Below the pieces are notes generated by a model. It did no database searches, was not told the origin of the DNA, and saw nothing but the letters and a program-made list of their open reading frames with translations. A stretch of 54,893 bases of DNA. Origin: JBBRHF01 sp038223055 (lineage in GTDB: Bacteria; Actinomycetota; Actinomycetes; JACCUZ01). This document shows positions 1-7,179 of this stretch, in pieces. Position 1 is the first letter of the stretch. Every line of letters begins with the position of its first letter. The stretch covers positions 1 to 54,893 of the forward strand of contig JBBRHF010000003.1 in NCBI GenBank assembly GCA_038223055.1, written 5' to 3'. The position numbers were made by a program, and so were the translations under genes.

Positions 1-2
1 CC

Positions 3-332
3 GTGGCGACCAGCGGCACTCCGGTCGGTGATGTCCCCCGGATGCAGACCCTCAGCCGTGTGGGCATCACCTACCTCGCCGGCGGCGCCCTCTTCGGCGT
101 CGCGCTCCTCCGGGCAGGAGTTCTCGCCCGGTGGGCCGCAGCCCTCCTCGCTGTGAGCACCGTCGCCACCGCCGCGCTCGCCGTCCTGCCGGAGTCGTTC
201 GACCGGCCCATGGCCGTCCCCGAAGGCGTTGCCCTCATCGGTCTCGGCATCTCCCTGTGGCGCGACCAGCGGAAGACCGCCGCGGCTCCCGTCCTGCAGA
301 CCGCTGCCGGCGAGCAGCTCGCAGTCCGATGA
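3..332 (+). CDS. Hydrophobic membrane protein, possibly 5'-truncated
   Basis: Small protein of 109 residues from the first possible start. It is rich in Ala, Leu and Val, with two or three probable membrane segments around residues 20-40, 42-62 and 72-86, and a short basic and polar tail. I do not recognise a family with confidence. The window starts 2 bases before this start, so the true gene may begin further left and this may be only the C-terminal part. Its stop codon overlaps the ATG of the DUF2306 gene in an ATGA arrangement, so the two are probably cotranslated and both act in the cytoplasmic membrane. Confidence 0.55.
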   Translation: MATSGTPVGDVPRMQTLSRVGITYLAGGALFGVALLRAGVLARWAAALLAVSTVATAALAVLPESFDRPMAVPEGVALIGLGISLWRDQRKTAAAPVLQTAAGEQLAVR

Positions 333-1087
333 ACACCCAACACACGACCCCCCCGGCCAGCCAGCCCGCCACGCCGCAGGCAACGCCGTCAAGGGGGGGC
401 CACCGGGACCGGCCACGCAGCTGGTCGGTCCCAGCCGCCTTAGTCGCGCTGTCGGCCATCCCGCTGACGGCCGGGATGCTGCGGCTGGTCCAACTCGCCG
501 GCGGCCCCGCGATCATGCCGGTCGACCACCGGTTCGCCGGCTTCACGCTGCCCCTCGTGCTCCACATCATCGGCGCCACCATCTACGCGCTGGTCGGCGC
601 GTTCCAGTTCGTTCCCCGGTTCCGTCGCCGGCACCTGGCCTGGCATCGGCGCGCCGGACGGATTCTCACCTTCGCCGGGCTGATGGTCGCCGGATCGGCG
701 CTGTGGATGACGCTGCTCTACGTGCCGCAACCCGGCACCGGTCACGTTCTGTACGTGCTGCGCATGGGCTTCGGGTCCGCTATGGCCGCCTGCCTGATTC
801 TGGGCGTCACCGCCATCCGTCACCGTGACATCGCCGCCCACCGCGCCTGGATGGTCCGCGCCTACGCCATCGCACTGGCTGCCGGCACGCAGGCCTTCAC
901 CGAGGGCATCGGCGGTGCCGCCTTCGGCACTGGTGAACTCCGGGGGGACCTCGCCAAAGGAGCCGGCTGGGCGATCAACCTTGCGGTCGCCGAGCGGGTC
1001 ATCCGCCGATCGACCACGCCTCGCAGGCGGCGTGGCCACATCTCACAACCCACCGCAGAGACATTCCCCGCAGGCGCACCGTCATGA
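329..1087 (+). CDS. DUF2306-family integral membrane protein
   Basis: Membrane protein of 252 residues resembling DUF2306 proteins, whose function is not established. After a polar Pro/Thr-rich N-terminus, hydrophobic segments lie near residues 32-50, 68-95, 112-130, 140-158 and 170-190. The charged loop with HLAWHRRAGR and the H-RAWMVRAYA stretch are typical of this family. The ATG at 329 overlaps the preceding stop (ATGA), and its own stop overlaps the next ATG at 1084, so three genes form a tightly coupled operon. An upstream in-frame extension exists but is a shadow of the first gene and was not used. Confidence 0.75.
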   Translation: MNTQHTTPPASQPATPQATPSRGGHRDRPRSWSVPAALVALSAIPLTAGMLRLVQLAGGPAIMPVDHRFAGFTLPLVLHIIGATIYALVGAFQFVPRFRRRHLAWHRRAGRILTFAGLMVAGSALWMTLLYVPQPGTGHVLYVLRMGFGSAMAACLILGVTAIRHRDIAAHRAWMVRAYAIALAAGTQAFTEGIGGAAFGTGELRGDLAKGAGWAINLAVAERVIRRSTTPRRRRGHISQPTAETFPAGAPS

Positions 1088-1500
1088 CCACCCCCCCCAA
1101 CTTCACTCGAGCCGCCGAACCGCCCATCACCTACGAGTTCCGCCTTTCCGGCCACCTCGACGATCACTGGTCGGACTGGTTCGGTGGCCACACCCTCGTC
1201 CGCAACGACGACGCGTCGACCACGCTCACCGTCGAGGTTGCGGACCAAGCCCATTTGCACGGACTTCTCGGTCGTGTTCGCGACCTCGGGGTCACCCTGC
1301 TCTCGCTCAACCGCGTCGGTGCCGCGGCCGACGCGTCGAGAGAGCGCGTTGACTCACGAGAGATGCCCGCGTGGGTGGGGTCGTTGCCTCGTCTGAGAAT
1401 GTCCGCGTGCGGCGTGTCTGCCGGGCTGGCTCGGCCGGTTCGGATAGGGCCGGTCGATGGGACTGACTATGGGACAACGCAAGGCTGTTACCAAGGCTAG
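1084..1500 (+). CDS. Small conserved hypothetical protein with an aberrant C-terminal tail
   Basis: The first ~78 residues (to about base 1318) read as a compact folded protein, with motifs GHLDDHWSDWFGG and LHGLLGRVRDLGVTLLSL. Small proteins of this type often sit beside DUF2306-like genes. By family habit such proteins end soon after the LLSL strand. Here the frame runs on for about 60 residues of Arg/Gly-rich, low-complexity sequence through DNA that also holds a transposase scrap at 1457. I infer that the natural stop was lost by an insertion or deletion and that the tail is not native. The start overlaps the DUF2306 stop. Confidence 0.5.
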   Translation: MTTPPNFTRAAEPPITYEFRLSGHLDDHWSDWFGGHTLVRNDDASTTLTVEVADQAHLHGLLGRVRDLGVTLLSLNRVGAAADASRERVDSREMPAWVGSLPRLRMSACGVSAGLARPVRIGPVDGTDYGTTQGCYQG

Positions 1501-1501
1501 G
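1457..1501 (+). mobile_element. Transposase/integrase N-terminal scrap
   Basis: In the frame starting at ATG 1457 the translation begins MGLTMGQRKAVTKA. This is the characteristic opening of a family of actinobacterial IS481-like/integrase-core transposases. The similarity stops abruptly after this peptide, the next residues do not continue the family pattern, and a stop follows at about 1542. It looks like a residual 5' end of an insertion sequence whose body has been deleted. The short length limits certainty. Confidence 0.4.
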
Positions 1502-2027
1502 CTGTCGCACGTGATGATCTTGCGCTCCTGGTTGATACATGGGTGACCTTCGAGACGGCGTGCTCCGACGTTCTGACCGAGGAGGCTGAGACGGCGTGTT
1601 GAGCCTGAATCCGTGGACCGACCTCGGTGCTGGTCCTGTTTCTGGTGGGGGTTGTGCGGCATGGGGGGCGGTGATTCTGCTGGCTGCGCCAGCTTTTCCA
1701 CCCTGGGCTTCCGGTCGCGCCTGGGCGGGCGCTGGGTGGGGTCAGTCCGTTGCGGGCGGGGCGCCCCCGGTGGAGAACACGGCGTCCCACACGTAGGGTG
1801 GCGCCGCGGGCCAAATGGCGACCCCGGCGAGGTTCCGGCCGCGCGTAACAGGTTGCTTGGCCCGCTCGCCTGAACCTTGCCAAAGCCTAGTGCAGGCTGG
1901 GACGAACCCCCTGGGGGGATTAGTACCAAGGTTCGATGGTGCGTCGACCATTCGCTTGGCCACAATGAATTGCGTCCGCAGGTTGCTCACGCAAGCGCCC
2001 CAGGCGCGGTCGAACAGAGGAAATCCC
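1502..2027. other. Intergenic stretch without a convincing gene
   Basis: No open frame here has protein-like composition; the short frames are Gly/Trp/Arg-rich noise. Visible structures are a C-run/G-run palindrome near 1910-1920 and an inverted repeat ATGGT-N6-ACCAT at 1936-1951, upstream of the P-loop NTPase gene. The latter could be an operator for that gene. Together with the transposase scrap at 1457 the stretch looks like scar DNA left by a lost insertion sequence. Confidence 0.4.
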
Positions 2028-3203
2028 ATGAATGCTCCTTCAGTCTTTCTGACCCGAGCCAACGACGGGTCTGAGGTGTCCACGGTGGAGCCATTGGATT
2101 CCCGCCGCCTTGGCGCGGCCAAGTCGGCCTACACGACCAGGTTCGTGGCCGACCTAATCGAGGCCGACCCTCACGGTTATGGGCTGCTTACCGGCAAGCA
2201 CCTCGTTCCCCACGCCGGCGACGTGGTGCTGGCCCGGGTGTGCAAATTGGGCCAGCATGTCGCGATCATGCGTCCCGACGGGCGCCGGGCGATGCTGTTC
2301 GATGGTGACGAGATCCTGGTCGCTTATGGTGACCGATACGCCCCCGACCAGTTCGAGGGCGAGGTCCCCGACGATCTGGGCCGCACACATCTACTCGCGG
2401 CCGGGGGGCTGGCCGGGACAGTGATCTCGGCGCACTCGTCGATGAAGGCGCCAACCCAGATCGAGCCCCTGGGTCTGCTGACGGACGGCCAAGGAGTGGT
2501 CACGCTGCGGCGCTGCGCACGGTACACAGCGGTTGCACCGCAGGATGCGACGACGCTTCGCCGCGTGGCCAGGCCGCTGGTGATTGGCGTGCTGGGTACC
2601 TCGATGAACTCCGGGAAGACGACCACCGTGGCAGCAATCGTGCGCGGCCTGTCCAAGGCCGGTTTGGTGGTGGCAGCCGGGAAGGTGACCGGGACCGGGG
2701 CCGGCGGCGACCCGATGCTGTTTCGCGACTCCGGAGCATCCCGGGTCCTGGACTTCACCGACTTCGGCCACGGCTCGACATATCTGCTGGGACATGACCA
2801 GGTCCGGGCCCTGCTGGTCTCCCTGATCGACGAGCTGGCAGCCGGCGCCCCCGACGTCGTGGTGGTGGAGATCGCCGACGGGCTCTACCAGCGCGAGACC
2901 TCCCGACTCGTGGCCGACCCGCTCTTTAAGGCCCACGTCGACAAGGTCGTGTTCGCGGCCGGCGAAGCATTGGGCGCGACGGCCGGCCACCAGGTGCTCG
3001 CCGCGCTGGGCCTGGCGCCGGTGGCGGTCAGCGGGATGCTGACCACCTCACTCCTCGCCAAGCGTGAGGCCGCTGCCTGCCTGGATGTGCCGGTCCTGGA
3101 CAAGGACGAGCTGGCCAGCGCAACGGTGGCCGACCTGCTCATCCCCGGATACGCCAGCACCGACACGTCAAGGAGCCAGACCCGTGACCGAGTGGCCATC
3201 TGA
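2028..3203 (+). CDS. P-loop NTPase, dethiobiotin-synthetase/DUF1611-like, with an N-terminal beta-rich domain
   Basis: Protein of 391 residues. The C-terminal half (about 184-380) is a P-loop NTPase: Walker A GTSMNSGKTTT at 190-200 with Lys197, a Walker B-like strand VVVVEIADG at 277-285, and a following TSRLV loop. The arrangement resembles dethiobiotin synthetase/DUF1611 folds. The N-terminal ~165 residues form a beta-rich domain I do not recognise. ATG 2028 was chosen because AGAGGA lies 7 bases upstream; the frame is open further left but looks non-coding. The 3' end overlaps the next gene by 20 bases, so the product is probably made together with the degenerate ABC protein. Function is unknown; an ATP-dependent ligase, or an energising partner for the ABC-like protein, are possibilities. 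Confidence 0.7.
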   Translation: MNAPSVFLTRANDGSEVSTVEPLDSRRLGAAKSAYTTRFVADLIEADPHGYGLLTGKHLVPHAGDVVLARVCKLGQHVAIMRPDGRRAMLFDGDEILVAYGDRYAPDQFEGEVPDDLGRTHLLAAGGLAGTVISAHSSMKAPTQIEPLGLLTDGQGVVTLRRCARYTAVAPQDATTLRRVARPLVIGVLGTSMNSGKTTTVAAIVRGLSKAGLVVAAGKVTGTGAGGDPMLFRDSGASRVLDFTDFGHGSTYLLGHDQVRALLVSLIDELAAGAPDVVVVEIADGLYQRETSRLVADPLFKAHVDKVVFAAGEALGATAGHQVLAALGLAPVAVSGMLTTSLLAKREAAACLDVPVLDKDELASATVADLLIPGYASTDTSRSQTRDRVAI

Positions 3204-4938
3204 CCAGGCAACCTCGCCGCGATCCCGGCCGCGCAATCGGTCCACCGCTCCACAGATCGCGGGGTCTCCTACCGGGCAGGATCCCGCGAGCTCGGGCCTT
3301 CCCCGGATGTGGGCTGGGAAACGCCGCCGCCACCTCACGCTTCTGGTCCTGGCCGGGTTGGGTCAGGCGGTCGCGGCCGGGGCCAGTGCCCACTTCTTCA
3401 CCCACGCGCTCACCCACTCGAGTGTGGGCGGTCGGGGTCTGTTGTTCGCCGCCCTGGTGGCCGCGGCGGTCGCAGTCGGGCTGTTGCGGATGGCCGAGCG
3501 GACCCTGTCCGAGAGGCTGAGCCAGGACTACGTCCACCAGATCCGGATTGGGCTGATCCGACGCAACCTGGTCGATGGAAAGGTCAAGTCCCTCGGTGTT
3601 GCCGTCGCGCGGACCACCAACGACCTCACGTCGATCAAGAACTGGATCAGCCAGGGCGTGGCGCCGCTGGCCGTGGGAATACCGCTGATCATCGGGGTCG
3701 GGGTCGCGCTGAGCCTGCTCGACCCTCTGCTGCTCGTCGGTCTGGTGGTCCCCGCAGTCGTGCTGGTCCTCGCCATGAGGGCGCTGGCTCCGCGAGCGTA
3801 CGAGCGGACCCGCCTTGTGCGCAGAGTCCGGGGGCGGCTGTCTTCACAGATCGCCGACACCGTGCTGTCCACGGCGGCGATCCGCTCCGCTGGCGGTTCC
3901 CAGCGGGAGCTGGACCGGATCCAGAAGCACAGCCAGGCTCTGGTTGACGCGTCGATCAACAAGGCGAAGGTGGCCGGTGCGATACGCGGAATTGCGGCCG
4001 CCACGTCCGGGATCGTGATGGCGATGGTGATCGGGACCGGGCTGCTGGCCGGGCTCCCGGCCCAAACGATCGCCGGCGCCATCACCATCGTCGCATTCCT
4101 GGCCACCCCCATCCACGAGCTCGGAAAGGTTGTCGAGTACCGGCAGACCTACCGGGCGGCCCGGCGAATCATCGGTCCGGCGATCGAACCCGCGGCCAGT
4201 CGGGCCCCAAAGCCGGTTGTCCTGGCCGCCGCCCCCTCCGACGGTGTTGACGGGGCTGTCTTCGCCGCACACCTGCAGCTCAGCGATGGCACGACCATGG
4301 CGAGGCTGGCCGCCCGACCCGGCGCCCGCATCGTCGTTGACGCCGGCAATGAGTTGCTGAGCTCTGAGGTGCTCGAGCGCTTCGTCGGACTGCGCGAGGG
4401 ACATGCCGGGCAAATTGTCGTCGCCGGGATGGACCTGTCCCTGGCCGGACCCAGGGACCTGCGCAGCCTCGTCGGGTATGCCGCACAGGGCATGATGCTC
4501 GTCAGGGGCACAGTGTCCAGGACGGTTGCCTATCGTTGTCCGGACACCGGCCCGGACGAGATCAACCGCCTGCTCCAGGAGGTCGACCTGGCGGATCGGG
4601 TTAGCGAGCTGGCGAAGGGCGCAGACACTGTCCTGGTGCACGGCGGTGAGCCCCTGACGATCCCCGAGCGGGCACGACTCCTGCTGGCCCGGGCGATCCT
4701 GGACCACCCACCACTACTGGTCTTCGACCACCTCGACGCCGACCTCGGCAACGACGGGCGGGACACCATGCGCAAGCTGCTCGCGGCCTACCCAGGTGTA
4801 GTGATCCTGGCCAGCGACAACCCCGAACAGATCGTGACGCCGACTCACACCTGGCGACCCGACGACGTCCACCAGCTCGCGCCGCCGCAGGCCTTGAGCC
4901 GGCGATCGGCGCCAAACCTCATGACCGCCAGCCTGTGA
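3184..4938 (+). CDS. ABC exporter-like protein with a catalytically degenerate nucleotide-binding domain
   Basis: Protein of 584 residues from GTG 3184. The N-terminus (1-48) is Pro/Ser-rich. Residues 50-330 form an ABC exporter-type membrane domain with segments near 52-72, 84-104, 160-180, 182-200, 265-290 and 295-310. Residues 345-555 keep the outline of an ABC ATPase without its chemistry. The Walker A site is replaced by ARPGARIVVDAGNELLSS (377-394). The Q-loop region GYAAQGMML is kept (Gln435). The signature LSGGQ is LTIPE (491-495). After the Walker B strand LLVFD (511-515) the catalytic Glu is His516. The switch His is replaced by Ser/Asp near 544. The frame is intact and no disruption is visible, so this looks like a functional pseudo-ATPase. 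It overlaps the P-loop NTPase gene by 20 bases. Confidence 0.75.
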   Translation: MTEWPSDQATSPRSRPRNRSTAPQIAGSPTGQDPASSGLPRMWAGKRRRHLTLLVLAGLGQAVAAGASAHFFTHALTHSSVGGRGLLFAALVAAAVAVGLLRMAERTLSERLSQDYVHQIRIGLIRRNLVDGKVKSLGVAVARTTNDLTSIKNWISQGVAPLAVGIPLIIGVGVALSLLDPLLLVGLVVPAVVLVLAMRALAPRAYERTRLVRRVRGRLSSQIADTVLSTAAIRSAGGSQRELDRIQKHSQALVDASINKAKVAGAIRGIAAATSGIVMAMVIGTGLLAGLPAQTIAGAITIVAFLATPIHELGKVVEYRQTYRAARRIIGPAIEPAASRAPKPVVLAAAPSDGVDGAVFAAHLQLSDGTTMARLAARPGARIVVDAGNELLSSEVLERFVGLREGHAGQIVVAGMDLSLAGPRDLRSLVGYAAQGMMLVRGTVSRTVAYRCPDTGPDEINRLLQEVDLADRVSELAKGADTVLVHGGEPLTIPERARLLLARAILDHPPLLVFDHLDADLGNDGRDTMRKLLAAYPGVVILASDNPEQIVTPTHTWRPDDVHQLAPPQALSRRSAPNLMTASL

Positions 4939-5102
4939 CCACGCCGCTACACGCGGGCGCGGATAGGTGGGTCTAGTCGGTGCAGCGTTAGGACCTTCTG
5001 GCGAGTTTCACGGTGAGAGTCGACTTTCCCACCTTGTGAGGTCTGGAGTTCGAGGTCGCTTAGTGGTCAGGTTTGCAAGTTCGTCGACCAAAGTCGACGC
5101 TG

Positions 5103-5130
5103 ATCCGCATGCTCACATCCGCATGCTCAC
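5103..5130. repeat. 14-bp tandem direct repeat
   Basis: ATCCGCATGCTCAC occurs twice in perfect tandem (5103-5116 and 5117-5130), immediately before the stop codon of the diguanylate cyclase gene on the minus strand. The 192-base gap between this gene and the ABC-like gene holds no gene that I can see. The repeat may be a replication slippage product. Confidence 0.6.
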
Positions 5131-6408
5131 CTAGCCGGAGACGTACGCGAGCGCTCGGTCCTTGCCGGCGGCCTTTGCCGCGTACAGGGCCTGGTCTGCC
5201 TGGGTCAGCAGCTCGACGGGCTTGAGCTTGGTCTCGCCGGGGTGCCAGCTCGCCGAACCGACCGACACGCTGAATTTCCAGCCTGGCGCCTGCCGTACCG
5301 TGACGGTCCGCGCCGACTCAACCATCTGCTCGGCGACCGCGAACGCGCCGCGGTCGTCGACCCCCGGAAGCACGACGGCGAACTCTTCGCCCCCGAACCG
5401 CGCAATCACGTCGCCCGCCTGCTGGATGCTCGTGTTCAGGGCCCGCGCGACCGCGACGAGCGCCGCGTCACCCACGAGGTGCCCGAAGGTGTCGTTGAAG
5501 CCCTTGAAGTTGTCGATGTCGACCATGACGACCGAGAGCGGCTCGAGTTCTCGGCTGCAGCGGCGCGCCTCGGTGCGCAGCGCCTGGTCGAACGCCCGCC
5601 GGTTCGGCACCCCGGTGAGGGCGTCGCTCATCACCATCCGGAGCATCTGCTCCTCCATGGCCTTCTCGGCCGTGACGTCGATGGCGAGCCCGACCGCGCG
5701 CAGCGGCCGGTCGCGGCGGTCGCGGTCGAGGATCTTGCCGCGCAGCGACAGGTACCGGACCCCCGCGCCCTGCCCGACGCGTACGACCAACTCGAACGCC
5801 CCCGCCTCTACGAGCTGGGCCAGCGCGGCGAGCAGGGGTGCGGAGTCCTCCGCCTGCACGAGCACGGCAAGCTCGGCCACGGTCCCCGGCAGGGCCGCGG
5901 CGCCGACCCCGAGGATCTCGGCGGCCTGCGCCTCCCACGTGAGCCGGCCCCGCCGGACGTCGAGGTCCCACATCGCAGCTGTCCCGTGCCCGACGACGAG
6001 CTCGAGCCGGGCGCGCAGCTCGAGCACCTGGGCCAGCAGCCGGTGGAACTCGGTGGTGTCCCGGCCAGACGCCCACCACAGGTCGGTGCCGGGCAACGGC
6101 CGGGCGACCCACTGCAGGTGGACGGTGCCGCCGTCGCGCAGGATGAACCGGTTCTCGAGCAGGACCTCCGGGGCACCGCCCTGCAGCGCGGACAGCCCCG
6201 CAGCGATGGCCGGGGTGTCCTGCGGATGGACGAGCTCGAGCAGGGACCGGCCGTTGATCTCGACCGGGGACAACCCGAGCAGTCGCGCGAACGCCTCGTT
6301 GACCCCCCGGAGGATCCCGTCGTGGTAGGCGAGCGAGAACAGGTCGACCTCGGTCGCTCGGCTGCCCGTCATGCCCGCGCCCTCCACGGGCTGCGGCACG
6401 GCGCTCAC
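5131..6408 (-). CDS. PAS-PAS-GGDEF diguanylate cyclase
   Basis: Protein of 425 residues that probably condenses two GTP into cyclic di-GMP. Two PAS-like domains lie at about 20-125 and 135-255. They are followed by a short signalling helix and a GGDEF domain at about 258-420. That domain has the DALTGVPNRRAF opening, the metal- and GTP-binding stretch MVDIDNFKGFNDTFGH, and the active loop RFGGEEF. The product-inhibition I-site (RxxD five residues before GGEEF) is absent: the sequence there is QAGD. No EAL domain and no membrane segments are seen, so it is probably cytoplasmic. The GTG start at 6408 overlaps the stop of the BLUF gene (GTGA), so the cyclase is likely translated together with, and possibly controlled by, the photoreceptor. 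Confidence 0.92.
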   Translation of the reverse strand: MSAVPQPVEGAGMTGSRATEVDLFSLAYHDGILRGVNEAFARLLGLSPVEINGRSLLELVHPQDTPAIAAGLSALQGGAPEVLLENRFILRDGGTVHLQWVARPLPGTDLWWASGRDTTEFHRLLAQVLELRARLELVVGHGTAAMWDLDVRRGRLTWEAQAAEILGVGAAALPGTVAELAVLVQAEDSAPLLAALAQLVEAGAFELVVRVGQGAGVRYLSLRGKILDRDRRDRPLRAVGLAIDVTAEKAMEEQMLRMVMSDALTGVPNRRAFDQALRTEARRCSRELEPLSVVMVDIDNFKGFNDTFGHLVGDAALVAVARALNTSIQQAGDVIARFGGEEFAVVLPGVDDRGAFAVAEQMVESARTVTVRQAPGWKFSVSVGSASWHPGETKLKPVELLTQADQALYAAKAAGKDRALAYVSG

Positions 6409-6830
6409 CGCACGCGGTTCTTGGCGTACAGGGTGAGCAGTGTCTGCGCGACGACGGCGTTGGTGATGAGGTCCGGGTTCACCAGCGGGTACTCGGTTGC
6501 CGGCGTGAACCCGTCGAGGTCTTCCGCGAGGTCCTCGTCGTCGACGTGCTCGAACCCCATCGTCCAGTCCGGGAACAGCCGCATGGGGATCTCAGCGTCC
6601 ATCAGCAGCCGCAGGTGGGTGTGCCGGGGATCGGCGGCGATTCTCACGTACACGTCCGCAAGCGCCTCGGGTTCGCCCTCGAGCACTTGGAGGAAGCTCT
6701 GGCTGGAGTACAGGAGCATGCCGGTCAGCCCGACCTGCTCGTTCTTGTGCCGGGCCAGCTCCAAGAGTGTGATCAGCTCGTCGGGGGTGACGTCGTCGGT
6801 GGCCTGGCTGCAATAGATGATGCGCTTCAT
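6405..6830 (-). CDS. BLUF blue-light photoreceptor
   Basis: Protein of 141 residues, almost entirely one BLUF (FAD-binding blue-light sensor) domain. The hallmark residues are present: Tyr6 in IIYCSQ, Asn30, the GLTGMLLY strand, Gln48 in SFLQVLEGE, DPRHTHLRLL, and the Trp89-Met91 pair in FPDWTMGF. About 45 residues follow and could be the output helices. ATG 6830 fits the usual family start, two residues into a possible GTG start at 6836. There is no output enzyme in the same chain. The cyclase gene follows directly with a GTGA overlap, so the most likely partner is that PAS-GGDEF protein. Confidence 0.92.
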   Translation of the reverse strand: MKRIIYCSQATDDVTPDELITLLELARHKNEQVGLTGMLLYSSQSFLQVLEGEPEALADVYVRIAADPRHTHLRLLMDAEIPMRLFPDWTMGFEHVDDEDLAEDLDGFTPATEYPLVNPDLITNAVVAQTLLTLYAKNRVR

Positions 6831-6836
6831 GGGCAC

Positions 6837-7015
6837 CCCAGCTCGAACGATGGCGGTGAGGCGTGCGGCGTCGGAGACCCGGGCTGGCGCACCCGGGGCT
6901 CGGCTGTCCTTCCGATCGCACCGACCGAAGGCACGGACTCTGTGCCGCTCGGCGCCTGACCAATCGGCCCGCGCAGCCCCGCGATGAGGGAAACGCGCCG
7001 ACGAAAGAGGTTCTC
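6837..7015. other. Upstream region of the BLUF operon, no gene seen
   Basis: This stretch should hold the promoter of the BLUF/cyclase operon. I could not assign -10 and -35 elements with confidence. It ends at the IS110-like fragment that begins near 7016. Confidence 0.3.
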
Positions 7016-7162
7016 CCGGTCGTCGTGGATGATTGGGCTCGGGATCATCATGACGCCGAGGTTCAGGACGAGACGGGGCGGCGGCTTGCCAAGGCCCGCG
7101 TGCCGGAGGGCGTCGTGGGGATCACCCGGCTGCATGAACTGATCGGGCGGCTCGCATCCGAG
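7016..7162 (+). pseudogene. IS110-family transposase N-terminal fragment
   Basis: About 48 codons read as the N-terminal DEDD-type domain of an IS110 transposase: VDDWARDHHDAEV, then ETGRRLAKARVPEGVVG and LHELIGRLASE. The first Asp pair and the DHHD stretch match the usual 'GIDWA--HHDV' opening. The rest of the enzyme, including the second catalytic domain, is missing. The frame runs straight into the 3' end of the helicase-nuclease remnant on the other strand. It is a dead fragment marking a past insertion. Confidence 0.6.
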
Positions 7163-7179
7163 GTCCCAGGGCATCAGGG

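Noticed and set aside
1596..1873. Short forward open frames after the DUF2306 operon
   Set aside because: Gly/Trp/Arg-rich composition, no ribosome site and mutual overlap; treated as scar DNA.
5131..6408. Bifunctional cyclase/phosphodiesterase
   Set aside because: No EAL or HD-GYP motif follows the GGDEF domain; the protein ends at residue 425.
5242..6816. 524-residue forward open frame across the cyclase and BLUF genes
   Set aside because: Both antisense genes have full sets of family motifs; this frame has none.
7016..7162. Active insertion sequence
   Set aside because: Only a transposase N-terminal piece remains; no terminal repeats or full transposase were seen anywhere in the window.
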